From assembly GCA_035943095.1 (NCBI GenBank), contig DASZCN010000051.1, positions 1-8,591 on the forward strand: 8,591 nt of DNA, written 5' to 3'. The translations under genes and the position numbers were made by a program. Below the pieces are notes generated by a model. It saw only the letters and a list, made by a program, of their open reading frames with translations, was not told the DNA's origin and did no database searches. How positions within the stretch are numbered: position 1 is the first letter of the stretch; each line of letters begins with the position of its first letter. This document shows positions 1-6,796 of this stretch, one piece after another. This DNA is from AG41 sp035943095 (lineage in GTDB: Bacteria; Gemmatimonadota; Gemmatimonadetes; Gemmatimonadales; GWC2-71-9).

Positions 1-47
1 CCGCGGGCGCGCCGCGCGGCGCGGCTATCCCGTCGCCGATGAATGAC

Positions 48-53
48 TTGACA
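48..53 (+). promoter_or_regulatory. Possible -35 box upstream of the Wzz/BY-kinase gene
   Basis: A perfect TTGACA lies 57 bases before the preferred ATG of the kinase gene, just after stop codons in all three plus frames (40-42, 44-46, 54-56). At 17-18 bases spacing there is only GGTCAC/GTCACG, a poor -10. The better TAT-containing stretch, near 79-81, is too far away. The hexamer is seen directly. Its use as a promoter is a weak inference. Confidence 0.22.
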
Positions 54-104
54 TAGCGGAGCCGCGAGCCGGTCACGGTATCGAGCTTGCAACGTACGTG
101 CGGG

Positions 105-2495
105 ATGATGCCCGGCGAATCCATCACACGCTTCCGACCCACGGCGCCGAGCCTTGCGGCGCCGTTCGAAGACCCGACTCCGCCGCCCGACTGGTGGCGC
201 TATGTCGCCGCCGTGCGGCGCTTCAAATGGCTCGTGCTCGGCGTGACCGTAGGGTGCACGGCGTTGGCCGTCGTGGGAACGATGTTCCTGCGGCCCACGT
301 ACGCCGCACAGGCCACGCTATGGATCCAGGTGCCGGCCCGCCAGCCGCGCGACGCGGGGCCGATCTGGCAGGCCCAGCTGCCGATCTCCACCGGCTGGAT
401 GGACTTGCTGCAGTCGTACTCCGTGCTGGACGACGCGGTGCGGAGCCAGCGGTTGTACCTGCACACCAAGGTGCCAGGCGACTCGGATATCCTCGCGACG
501 CTCCGCATCAAGGACCGTGTCGCGCCCGGCAAGTACCGCCTGGTTGTAATGGAGGACTCGGGCGACGCGCCGCACTTCGCACTCTACAACGCCGTGTCCA
601 AGAAGCCGCTGCAGACCGGCGTCGCGGGAGACTCGGTCGGTGCCGCGCTGGGGCTGGCCTGGGTGCCGCCGCGTGCCGCCCTTACGGGACGGCGGGACGT
701 GACGTTCACGCTCGACCCGCCGTACGAGGCGTCTCTGGGACTCGCCCGTAACCTCAAGGTTGCGGCAGACTTAGATGGCAACTTCCTGAGGATGGAGCTG
801 GGCGGGCACGACCCCGAACAGATCACCGCCACGGTAAACGCGGTGGCGGAGCGGTTCGTGGCCGTCGCGGCCGGGCTGAAGCGGGACAACCTCACGGAGC
901 TGACCGGGATCCTGGAAAAGCAGCTCACGCAGGCGCAGGCCAACCTGCGCGAGTCCGAGTCGAGCCTGAAGTCTTTCCGCGTGGGCGCGGTCACGACCGT
1001 CGCCGCCGGCGCGGGATCGGTCACGGAGTCCACGCAATACCCGCGCGATCCGATGTTCGCGGGGCTGGTGGATCTCAAGGTGAACCTCGACGAAGTGCGG
1101 CGGGACCGGACCGCCATCGAGCGCCTGCTGGCGCCGTCCACCGACGCCAACGCGGAGGTCCCGGTGGACGCGCTTTCCATGGTCGGGGCGGTGCAGCGCT
1201 CCACGGAGATGGTCCAGGCGCTGCGCGACCTCACGTCCAAGCAGGCCGAGCTGCGCGCGCTGCGCGCGCACTACACCGACGCGAACCCGCCCGTGCGCCG
1301 ACTCGCGTCGGAGGTCGACGAGCTGGCGCACCGGACGCTGCCGGGGCTCGCGGCCTCGCTCGTGGCGGAGCTGCGGGTGCGCGAAACGGAGCTGGTGCAG
1401 CGCGTGGGCTCCGCGTCATCGAATATCCAGAAGATCCCGCCGCTCGCCGTGGAGGAGACCCGGCTGCAGCGCCAGGTGACGCTGGCGGAGCAGACGGTCA
1501 CGAATCTGCAGGCGCGCTACGAAGAGGCGCGCCTCGCGGAAGTGTCGAGCATCCCGGACGTCCGGCTGCTCGACCGCGCCGTCGAGCCGCAGGTGCCGAC
1601 GGGTCACGTCCGCGCGATCCTCATCTTCCTCGCATTCTGGGGCGGCCTCGGCACGGGTGTCCTGGGCGCCGTCCTGCTCGATCACACCGATCGCCGGGTG
1701 CACTATCCCGAGCACGTCACCCGTGCGATGGGGCTGCCGATCCTCGGCGCGGTGCCGCACGTGGATTGGCGCAATGGCCATCGGGACGCGGCGGCCGCGC
1801 AGGTCATCGAGTCGCTGCGCGGCATCCGGCTGAACGTCGTGCACCGGCACGGTACGGCCGGCCCGGTGCGCCTCACGGTGACGAGCCCGGGCAAGAGCGA
1901 CGGCAAGTCGTTCGTCGCGTCCAACCTGGCGCTGGCGTTCGCCGACGCGGGCTACCGCACGCTGCTCGTGGATGGCGACGTGCGCCGCGGCCGCTTGCAC
2001 CACACGCTGTCCGCCGCGCGGCGTCCGGGCTTGACCGAGCTACTCGAGGGCACCGTACCGCGCGACGAGACGATCCAGGCTACGAAGTACAAGAACCTCT
2101 CTTTTATCTCTTGTGGCTTCCGCAGCCAGGCCGGACCGGCGCTCCTCTCCTCCGTCGCCATGGCTCGCCTGCTCGACGCGCTGCGCGCGAGCTACGAGGC
2201 GATCATCGTGGACAGCCCGCCGCTTGCCGCCGGCGCGGACGGGCTCGCGCTCGCCACCCTGACCGGCAGCCTGGTCCTGGTCCTGCGGACCGGCGTGAGC
2301 GATCGCGAGCTGACGGAAACGAAGCTCGCCGTGCTGAATCACCTGCCGGTGCGCGTGCTGGGGGCGGTGCTGAACGACGTGCGGCCCAACGGGGCCTATC
2401 GGTACTACTCGTATTATCTCGAGGGCTACGAAGTGCACGACGAGCCGGCGGTCGCCGCGGGAGCGCATGTGCTGAGGGGGCCGGCGGAACGCTAG
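105..2495 (+). CDS. Polysaccharide chain-length determinant / BY-type tyrosine autokinase (Wzz-Wzc fusion)
   Basis: This is an inner-membrane co-polymerase that controls polysaccharide chain length and export through cytoplasmic tyrosine autophosphorylation. Numbering is from the ATG at 105 (796 aa). There is a Wzz-type N-terminus, TM1 about 42-62, a large periplasmic region with coiled-coil stretches, and a GNVR-like segment about 434-499 (YEEARLAEV, then DVRLLDRAVEPQVP). TM2 is about 504-526, followed by the kinase. Walker A is SPGKSDGKS (594-602), Walker A' is LLVDGDVRRG with D623 and D625, and Walker B is IIVDSPP with D703. The C-terminal tyrosine cluster is Y765, 767, 768, 770, 771 and 775. 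The frame opens at a TTG at 87, but ATG 105 or 108 is preferred. None of these starts has a good Shine-Dalgarno. Fusion of the Wzz and kinase parts is the usual proteobacterial-type arrangement. The family assignment is firm; the polymer is unknown. Confidence 0.95.
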   Translation: MMPGESITRFRPTAPSLAAPFEDPTPPPDWWRYVAAVRRFKWLVLGVTVGCTALAVVGTMFLRPTYAAQATLWIQVPARQPRDAGPIWQAQLPISTGWMDLLQSYSVLDDAVRSQRLYLHTKVPGDSDILATLRIKDRVAPGKYRLVVMEDSGDAPHFALYNAVSKKPLQTGVAGDSVGAALGLAWVPPRAALTGRRDVTFTLDPPYEASLGLARNLKVAADLDGNFLRMELGGHDPEQITATVNAVAERFVAVAAGLKRDNLTELTGILEKQLTQAQANLRESESSLKSFRVGAVTTVAAGAGSVTESTQYPRDPMFAGLVDLKVNLDEVRRDRTAIERLLAPSTDANAEVPVDALSMVGAVQRSTEMVQALRDLTSKQAELRALRAHYTDANPPVRRLASEVDELAHRTLPGLAASLVAELRVRETELVQRVGSASSNIQKIPPLAVEETRLQRQVTLAEQTVTNLQARYEEARLAEVSSIPDVRLLDRAVEPQVPTGHVRAILIFLAFWGGLGTGVLGAVLLDHTDRRVHYPEHVTRAMGLPILGAVPHVDWRNGHRDAAAAQVIESLRGIRLNVVHRHGTAGPVRLTVTSPGKSDGKSFVASNLALAFADAGYRTLLVDGDVRRGRLHHTLSAARRPGLTELLEGTVPRDETIQATKYKNLSFISCGFRSQAGPALLSSVAMARLLDALRASYEAIIVDSPPLAAGADGLALATLTGSLVLVLRTGVSDRELTETKLAVLNHLPVRVLGAVLNDVRPNGAYRYYSYYLEGYEVHDEPAVAAGAHVLRGPAER

Positions 2496-2513
2496 GCGGA
2501 CCGTCTAAGCACC

Positions 2514-3455
2514 TTATTGCGCTGCCGGTCTACTCACGAACGGCACGATCGTCCCCCCCTCGGCGTGCTCTTGCTGCTCGGCCACGCGCAGCGCCGTGAG
2601 GGCCCGTCCCAGGAGCACCGCCGGATCGAGCGACGTCGTGTGGAAGCCCGAGCGCGCGTCGTAGCCCGCCCGCAACCGAATGCCGTGGTGGTCGCGGTCC
2701 CCTCCTAGCGTCGGTCCCGCGGGGCGTGCGCCCAGCTCCTGCAGCGGGCCCACCAGTCGCTGGAACAGCTGCACCGCGCCCTCGGCATCGGTGTCGGGGG
2801 CGAGCACGGCGAACTCGCGTGGGCCCAGCCGGCCGACGGCGTCCGAGCTGCGGGCGGAGGCGCGCAAGGTGCGCCCCAGGGACTCGGTCAGCGCCGGGCC
2901 GTCGCCGTCGGCGGCGAGGGCCACGCACGCGAGCGAGCCCTGCTGGCGATCCATATGCGCCGCCAGCTCCCGGGCGCGGCGTTCCAGTCCCCGCGCGTTG
3001 TACAGTCCGGTGCGCGCGTCCGTGAGCCCGTTCGAGCGCGCCTGATCGGCGTCGAGCTTGGCGCGGACGTGGCCCTCCAGCCGCAACAGGAACTCCTCGG
3101 TGTCGAGCGGCACGCCCCACACGCCGTTGGCGCCCGCACGCAGCGCGTCGAGGGTCTCGGCGCGGGTGAGCGGCCCCGAGAAGGTGATCAGGATCGGCGT
3201 GCTCGGTGTGACGAAGGGGTCCACGCGCAACGCGCGAGTGAGCGTCAGGACGTCCGTTTCCGGCAGACCCGAGTCGAGGATGATTACGTCGGCGCGGGAG
3301 CGGTGCGCCCGCTCCAGCGCGTCCCGCCCGTTGAAGGCCTTCAGGACCGTGTAGCCGTTCGGGCGCAGGATGCTCTCGAGTGAACGCGAGACCCACTCCT
3401 GCGCGTTGGCCAACAGCACCAGCGGGGCGCGGGAGGCAGCCGCTGCATCGGACAT
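2514..3455 (-). CDS. Degenerate receiver-GGDEF protein (probably not a cyclase)
   Basis: This 313-residue protein has an N-terminal receiver-like domain (about 11-130) and a C-terminal GGDEF-like domain (about 145-292). In the receiver the phospho-acceptor is kept (IILD61SGLP), but the N-terminal acidic pair is replaced (LLANAQE, 14-20). The conserved Lys before Pro116 is Val115. In the cyclase domain the family start is clear (TDARTGLYNARGL, 145-157), but the signature is G211-P-R-E-F215 instead of GGDEF/GGEEF, so cyclic-di-GMP synthesis is unlikely. The ATG at 3455 is chosen because AGAGGTG sits at 3467-3461, with 7 bases between GAGG and the start. The frame stays open upstream of it with no comparable signal. 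It converges on the kinase gene with 18 bases between stops. It is probably a protein- or nucleotide-binding regulator rather than an enzyme; that role is inferred. Confidence 0.88.
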   Translation of the reverse strand: MSDAAAASRAPLVLLANAQEWVSRSLESILRPNGYTVLKAFNGRDALERAHRSRADVIILDSGLPETDVLTLTRALRVDPFVTPSTPILITFSGPLTRAETLDALRAGANGVWGVPLDTEEFLLRLEGHVRAKLDADQARSNGLTDARTGLYNARGLERRARELAAHMDRQQGSLACVALAADGDGPALTESLGRTLRASARSSDAVGRLGPREFAVLAPDTDAEGAVQLFQRLVGPLQELGARPAGPTLGGDRDHHGIRLRAGYDARSGFHTTSLDPAVLLGRALTALRVAEQQEHAEGGTIVPFVSRPAAQ

Positions 3456-3735
3456 GCGAACACCTCTACGGGTACGTCGGGGATGTGCGAAGTCGGGCGT
3501 AGTGCCCACGCGTCGATCCGCCGCCGCGCGCATTTCTGTGCAGGACTCATGCGCCGGCGGGGCTCCCGGCAACTCATTGGCCAGTCCGTGGTTGAACCCC
3601 CGCCTCGATGGGTTCCTGTGGCGCCGTCGCAGTGTTCCGCCAACAAGCTGTAACGCACCTGCGGCGATTGACACTTACGTGGCTCCGACGCCCGCCCCAA
3701 AGCCACGGCCCCAAACTTGAATCGCACTCCGCCCG
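3456..3735. other. Divergent intergenic region
   Basis: These 280 bases separate the minus-strand receiver-GGDEF gene from the plus-strand four-cysteine protein gene, so they should hold both promoters. A TTGACA occurs at 3668-3673 (+), but no convincing -10 follows at 16-18 bases. I see no strong dyad, tRNA, riboswitch-like fold or terminator. ORFs crossing the region have no good start signals and look like extensions or shadows of neighbouring frames. Confidence 0.5.
3461..3467 (-). promoter_or_regulatory. Shine-Dalgarno site fixing the start of the receiver-GGDEF gene
   Basis: AGAGGTG reads on the minus strand at 3467-3461. Seven bases separate GAGG from the ATG at 3455-3453. This decides for the 313-residue start over longer versions of the same open frame, which extends up to 3674. 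Confidence 0.7.
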
Positions 3736-3963
3736 ATGCTGTGCCGACGCTGTGACGAGACCCGCCCAGAGGAGCGACCGCCGTACGGCGCACTGCGCGT
3801 GGGCGCGGTGGCCGGCGTCGTATGCGCGCGGTGCGGCACGGTGCTCGCGCCCGAAGACCTGACCATGCGCCTCGTGGCGAAGCTCGCCCAGCTCAACCAA
3901 TTCGGGCTGGCGGGCGGTGAGGACCTGCTCCGTCCCGCGCCCCCCACTGCGAAGGACTCCTAG
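3736..3963 (+). CDS. Small four-cysteine (zinc-ribbon-like) protein
   Basis: This protein of 75 residues has two Cys-x2-Cys knuckles, C3-x2-C6 and C30-x2-C33 (CARCG), spaced as in a small zinc ribbon. The C-terminal half is a short helical-looking stretch (RLVAKLAQLNQFGLAGG, 45-61) followed by a Pro-rich end. An in-frame TGA at 3718-3720 means the ATG at 3736 is the first usable start; no clear Shine-Dalgarno precedes it. The stop lies 4 bases before the glmS ATG, and the AAGGA before glmS lies inside this gene, so the two are probably co-transcribed and translationally coupled. I do not recognise the family. Metal binding is inferred from cysteine spacing, and the role (nucleic acid binding, chaperone or partner of GlmS) is unknown. 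Confidence 0.68.
   Translation: MLCRRCDETRPEERPPYGALRVGAVAGVVCARCGTVLAPEDLTMRLVAKLAQLNQFGLAGGEDLLRPAPPTAKDS
3952..3956 (+). promoter_or_regulatory. Shine-Dalgarno for glmS inside the preceding gene
   Basis: AAGGA ends 11 bases before the glmS ATG at 3968 and lies in the last codons of the four-cysteine gene. This supports the MCGIVGY start and coupled translation. No glmS ribozyme is expected here, since only 4 bases separate the two genes. Confidence 0.5.
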
Positions 3964-3967
3964 CGAC

Positions 3968-5797
3968 ATGTGCGGCATCGTCGGATACGTCGGGACGCGG
4001 CAAGCCGGGCCCCTCCTGCTCGACGGCCTGCACCGGCTCGAGTACCGCGGGTACGACTCCGCCGGCGTTGCGATTCAGAACGGGGCGGGCGTCGAAGTCA
4101 TGAAGCTCGCGGGACGCGTCGCGGCGCTGCGGGCGCAGCTCGACGGCGCGCCGATCGTCGGCACGAGCGGCATCGCACACACGCGCTGGGCCACCCACGG
4201 CGCGCCGACCACCCGCAACGCCCACCCCCACCGTGACTGCGACGGCGACATCGCGCTGGTCCACAACGGGATCATCGAGAACGCCGACGCGCTGCGCGCG
4301 GCGCTCGAAGCCCAGGGCCATGAATTCGCCACCGACACCGACACCGAGACGCTCGCCCATCTCATCGAGGACGCCGCGGGCGCGACGCTCGAGGCGCGCG
4401 TGATCTCGGCGCTCTCGCACGTCGAAGGCACCTACGGGCTGGCGGTGATGTCGGCGGCCGAGCCGGGCAAGGTGGTCGTGGCGCGACAGGGCTCGCCGGT
4501 GCTGCTCGGCATCGGCGACGACGAGCTGTTCGTCGCGTCGGACGCATCGGCGGTGCTCGAGCACACCCGCTCGGTGGTGTACCTGGACGACGGCGACATC
4601 GCAGTGCTCACCCGCGACGGCTACCACGTGTTGGACCGCGAGTCCCACGTGCAGCTGCGCGAGGTGGACGACGTGGCGTGGGACCTGGCCCAGATCGAGC
4701 TGGGCGGCTACCCGCACTTCATGCTCAAGGAGATCTGCGAGCAGGCGGAGACGGTCCGCTCGACGCTGCGCGGACGGCTTATCGGGGAACGCGGCACGGC
4801 CCGCCTGAACGGGCTCAACCTCACGTCCGAGGACTGCCGCGCCATCCAGCGCGTGGTGATCGTGGCGTGCGGTACGTCGTGGCACTCGGGGCTGGTGGGT
4901 CGCGAGCTGATCGAGGAGCTGGCCGAGGTGCCGGTGCAAGTCGAGTACGCGTCCGAGTACCGCTATCGCCGTCTCCTCGCCGAGCCCGGTACGCTCACGA
5001 TCGCCATCTCGCAGTCGGGCGAGACCGCCGACACGCTCGAGGCGATGCGCGCGGCCAAGAGCGTCGGCTCACGGATCGTGGGCGTCGTCAACGTGGTGGG
5101 CAGCACCATCGCGCGCGAGTGCCAGGGCGGCATCTACCTGCACGCGGGGCCCGAGATCGGCGTCGCGTCGACCAAAGCGTTTACCTCTCAGATCGTGGCG
5201 CTGGCGCTGCTGGGCCTGTACCTGGGCCGCGAGCGCGGCAGCCTGGACGAGGACGCGGGCCGCGAGCTGGTGTGCCGATTGATCCAGCTGCCACAGCTCG
5301 TGACCCGCGCGCTCGAGATCGAGCCGCAGGTGAAAGCGCTCGCCCGCCGCTTCGCGTCGGCGCCGAATTTTCTCTATCTCGGGCGCGGGGTGAACTTCCC
5401 GGTGGCGCTCGAGGGCGCCCTGAAGCTCAAAGAGATCAGCTATATCCACGCGGAGGGCTACCCCGCCGCCGAGATGAAGCACGGCCCGATCGCGCTGATC
5501 GACGAGAACATGCCCGTGCTGTTCGTCGCGCCCAAGGACCACGTGTACGGGAAGGTTTGCTCCAACATGCAGGAAGTGCGCGCGCGCCAGGGCCGCATCA
5601 TCGCCGTGACGAGCGAAGGCAACGGCGACCTGAGCGCAATCGCGGAAGAGCAGCTGCGCGTGCCCGCCACGCTGCCGCTGCTCTCGCCCATCCTCACCAT
5701 CATCCCGTTACAGCTGCTGGCCTACCACATCGCGGTGCTCCGCGGCTGCGACGTCGACCGCCCCCGCAACCTGGCGAAGAGCGTAACGGTGGAATGA
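3968..5797 (+). CDS. glmS: Glutamine--fructose-6-phosphate aminotransferase (isomerizing)
   Basis: GlmS converts fructose-6-phosphate and glutamine to glucosamine-6-phosphate and glutamate in the cytoplasm, the first step to UDP-GlcNAc for peptidoglycan and surface polysaccharide. The start MCGIVGYVG places the catalytic cysteine at position 2, exposed after Met removal. That fixes the ATG at 3968 even though the frame opens earlier; AAGGA at 3952-3956 is 11 bases upstream. The glutaminase domain shows HTRWATHG (71-78) and HNGIIEN (99-105). The first SIS domain has CGTSWHS (301-307) and SQSGET (348-353), with STKAFTSQ from 401. The second has LKEISYIHAE (E489) and KHGP (H505). The C-terminus DRPRNLAKSVTVE carries the conserved Lys604. 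At 609 residues it matches the length of E. coli GlmS. All catalytic residues I checked are present. It is 4 bases after the four-cysteine gene and overlaps or abuts the SLBB gene. Confidence 0.98.
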   Translation: MCGIVGYVGTRQAGPLLLDGLHRLEYRGYDSAGVAIQNGAGVEVMKLAGRVAALRAQLDGAPIVGTSGIAHTRWATHGAPTTRNAHPHRDCDGDIALVHNGIIENADALRAALEAQGHEFATDTDTETLAHLIEDAAGATLEARVISALSHVEGTYGLAVMSAAEPGKVVVARQGSPVLLGIGDDELFVASDASAVLEHTRSVVYLDDGDIAVLTRDGYHVLDRESHVQLREVDDVAWDLAQIELGGYPHFMLKEICEQAETVRSTLRGRLIGERGTARLNGLNLTSEDCRAIQRVVIVACGTSWHSGLVGRELIEELAEVPVQVEYASEYRYRRLLAEPGTLTIAISQSGETADTLEAMRAAKSVGSRIVGVVNVVGSTIARECQGGIYLHAGPEIGVASTKAFTSQIVALALLGLYLGRERGSLDEDAGRELVCRLIQLPQLVTRALEIEPQVKALARRFASAPNFLYLGRGVNFPVALEGALKLKEISYIHAEGYPAAEMKHGPIALIDENMPVLFVAPKDHVYGKVCSNMQEVRARQGRIIAVTSEGNGDLSAIAEEQLRVPATLPLLSPILTIIPLQLLAYHIAVLRGCDVDRPRNLAKSVTVE

Positions 5798-5799
5798 TC

Positions 5800-6642
5800 A
5801 TGCGTCGATCGTCGGTGCTCGTGCTCTCGTGTCTGGTGGCGCTGCCATCGCTCGGCGCGGCCCAGTCCGTCATTCTCCAGGCCGATTCGGCCGCCCGGCG
5901 CCTCATGGCCCGGCGCGACGAGCTCAACGCCCTGGCCCAGGTGCTGGACAGCCTGGCCCAGTCTCCCACGGCCGGCGTCGGCGATCGCAACCGCGCGCAG
6001 CCGCTCGCGGCGCGAATCCGGGCCCGGCTCGAGGCCGGAGACTTCCAGGCGGGCGACCGCGTGGTGGTGCGTGCGCCCACGGGCATCGGGGACACCTTCG
6101 CCACGCCGAACGCGCCGCCCCGCGGCACGGCCGACATCGGCCTGGCCGACACGTTCGCCGTGCAGTTCGGGCCCGCGCTCGTGCTGCCCTCGATCGGCGA
6201 GATCCCGCTGCGCGGCATCCTGCGCAGTGAGCTCGAGGACCAGGTGACGCGCTACGTGAGCCGGCTGGTGCGTGATCCGGAGGTGCACGCCCGCGCGCTC
6301 ATGCGGCTGTCGGTGCAGGGGGAGGTGGCGAAGCCCGGGTATTACAGTGTCCTGCCCGAGTCGCCGCTCGCCGACCTGGTCACCGCGGCCGGCGGCTATA
6401 CGACGAACGCCAGGCTCTCGGACATCAAGATTCAGCGGGGCGACGCGACCGTCCTCGAGAAGGAGCGGTTGCGCCTCCTGATGGCGCAGGGCACGACGCT
6501 CGACGTCGCGGGCATTCGTCCCGGCGACGAGCTGGTGGTGCCGAAGCGCAAGAACACCGATGTGCTGGAGGGATTCCGCCTGGCGGCGGTGCTGCTCGGG
6601 ATCCCGCTATCGATCTATGCGCTGACGCGTCTGCACAACTGA
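5800..6642 (+). CDS. Periplasmic SLBB-domain polysaccharide export protein (Wza-like)
   Basis: This is an exported protein of 280 residues, probably part of the outer-membrane polysaccharide export channel that works with the Wzz/BY-kinase. It begins with a signal peptide (MRRSSVLVLSCLVALPSLGAAQ, written here as positions 1-22), best read as signal peptidase I cleavage near AAQ. Cys11 lies too early for a good lipobox. After a charged helical stretch (about 25-75) comes a polysaccharide-export-like domain (about 82-168, from FQAGDRVVV). An SLBB fold follows (about 172-245, with VQGEVAKPGYY and AAGGYTTNA, ending PGDELVVPKRKN). A hydrophobic C-terminal helix spans about 259-277. An ATG at 5794 overlaps the glmS stop as ATGA, while the ATG at 5800 has GGTGG 7 bases upstream and is preferred; the two differ by two residues. 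Family assignment is good. Channel formation is inferred. Confidence 0.88.
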   Translation: MRRSSVLVLSCLVALPSLGAAQSVILQADSAARRLMARRDELNALAQVLDSLAQSPTAGVGDRNRAQPLAARIRARLEAGDFQAGDRVVVRAPTGIGDTFATPNAPPRGTADIGLADTFAVQFGPALVLPSIGEIPLRGILRSELEDQVTRYVSRLVRDPEVHARALMRLSVQGEVAKPGYYSVLPESPLADLVTAAGGYTTNARLSDIKIQRGDATVLEKERLRLLMAQGTTLDVAGIRPGDELVVPKRKNTDVLEGFRLAAVLLGIPLSIYALTRLHN

Positions 6643-6648
6643 AGCATA

Positions 6649-6717
6649 GGGGGAGCAGGCGGCGGGGAGCGGGAACCCTCCGAGACACCAGTACCGCGAG
6701 CCGAAGTCTGCTCCCTC
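6649..6717. repeat. GGGAGC-rich segment with an imperfect inverted repeat
   Basis: GGGGGAGCAG at 6649-6658 pairs with CTGCTCCCTC at 6708-6717 (9 of 10 positions), around a 49-base interior that contains another GGGAGCGGG at 6665-6673. It starts 6 bases after the SLBB stop and directly abuts the AT-rich palindromic repeat. It lacks a following T-run and its loop is long, so it is not a standard intrinsic terminator. It may be the flank of a larger compound repeat element. Confidence 0.45.
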
Positions 6718-6722
6718 AACAC

Positions 6723-6788
6723 AATGTCCAATGTCCAATGATCAATGATCATTGAATGTTGAACATTGGACATTCTACATTGGACATT
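6723..6788. repeat. AT-rich nested palindromic repeat (AATGTCCAATG family)
   Basis: The unit AATGTCCAATG occurs twice, overlapping, at 6723-6733 and 6730-6740. Its exact reverse complement CATTGGACATT occurs at 6764-6774 and 6778-6788, separated by CTA. Between the arms are a perfect 14-base palindrome TCAATGATCATTGA (6742-6755) and an odd palindrome AATGTT-G-AACATT (6755-6767). The segment is far more AT-rich than the surrounding coding DNA and fills the gap between two convergent genes, ending 8 bases before the stop of the phosphoesterase. The structure is read directly. It resembles interspersed ATGTCCAATG-type repeats I recall from other environmental bacterial genomes. Whether it works as a terminator, a mobile repeat or a protein site is unknown. 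Confidence 0.85.
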
Positions 6789-6796
6789 CTGCATTT

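Noticed and set aside
2..46. Possible 3' end of an upstream plus-strand gene (frame ending in GYPVADE then TGA at 44-46)
   Set aside because: Only 14 codons are visible, and the other two plus frames also stop by 56, so nothing distinguishes a coding frame.
2496..2513. Terminator between the convergent kinase and receiver-GGDEF genes
   Set aside because: Only 18 bases, with no stem-loop or T-run in the gap.
3668..3673. TTGACA in the divergent gap as a promoter for the four-cysteine protein/glmS cluster
   Set aside because: No -10-like hexamer at 16-18 bases; the following sequence is GC-rich (CCCGCCCC).
3456..3674. N-terminal extension of the receiver-GGDEF frame upstream of 3455
   Set aside because: The extension has no domain similarity and no start signal, while the ATG at 3455 has AGAGGTG at proper spacing directly before a receiver fold.
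4678..5793. Long open frame overlapping glmS in frame with the SLBB gene
   Set aside because: It is an Arg/Gly/Ala-rich shadow of glmS; the SLBB protein begins at the signal peptide near 5794-5800.
6615..6796. Minus-strand reading through the repeat that gives MQNVQCRMSNVQ-like peptides
   Set aside because: The peptide is a translation of the palindromic AATGTCCAATG repeat, not a conserved protein.
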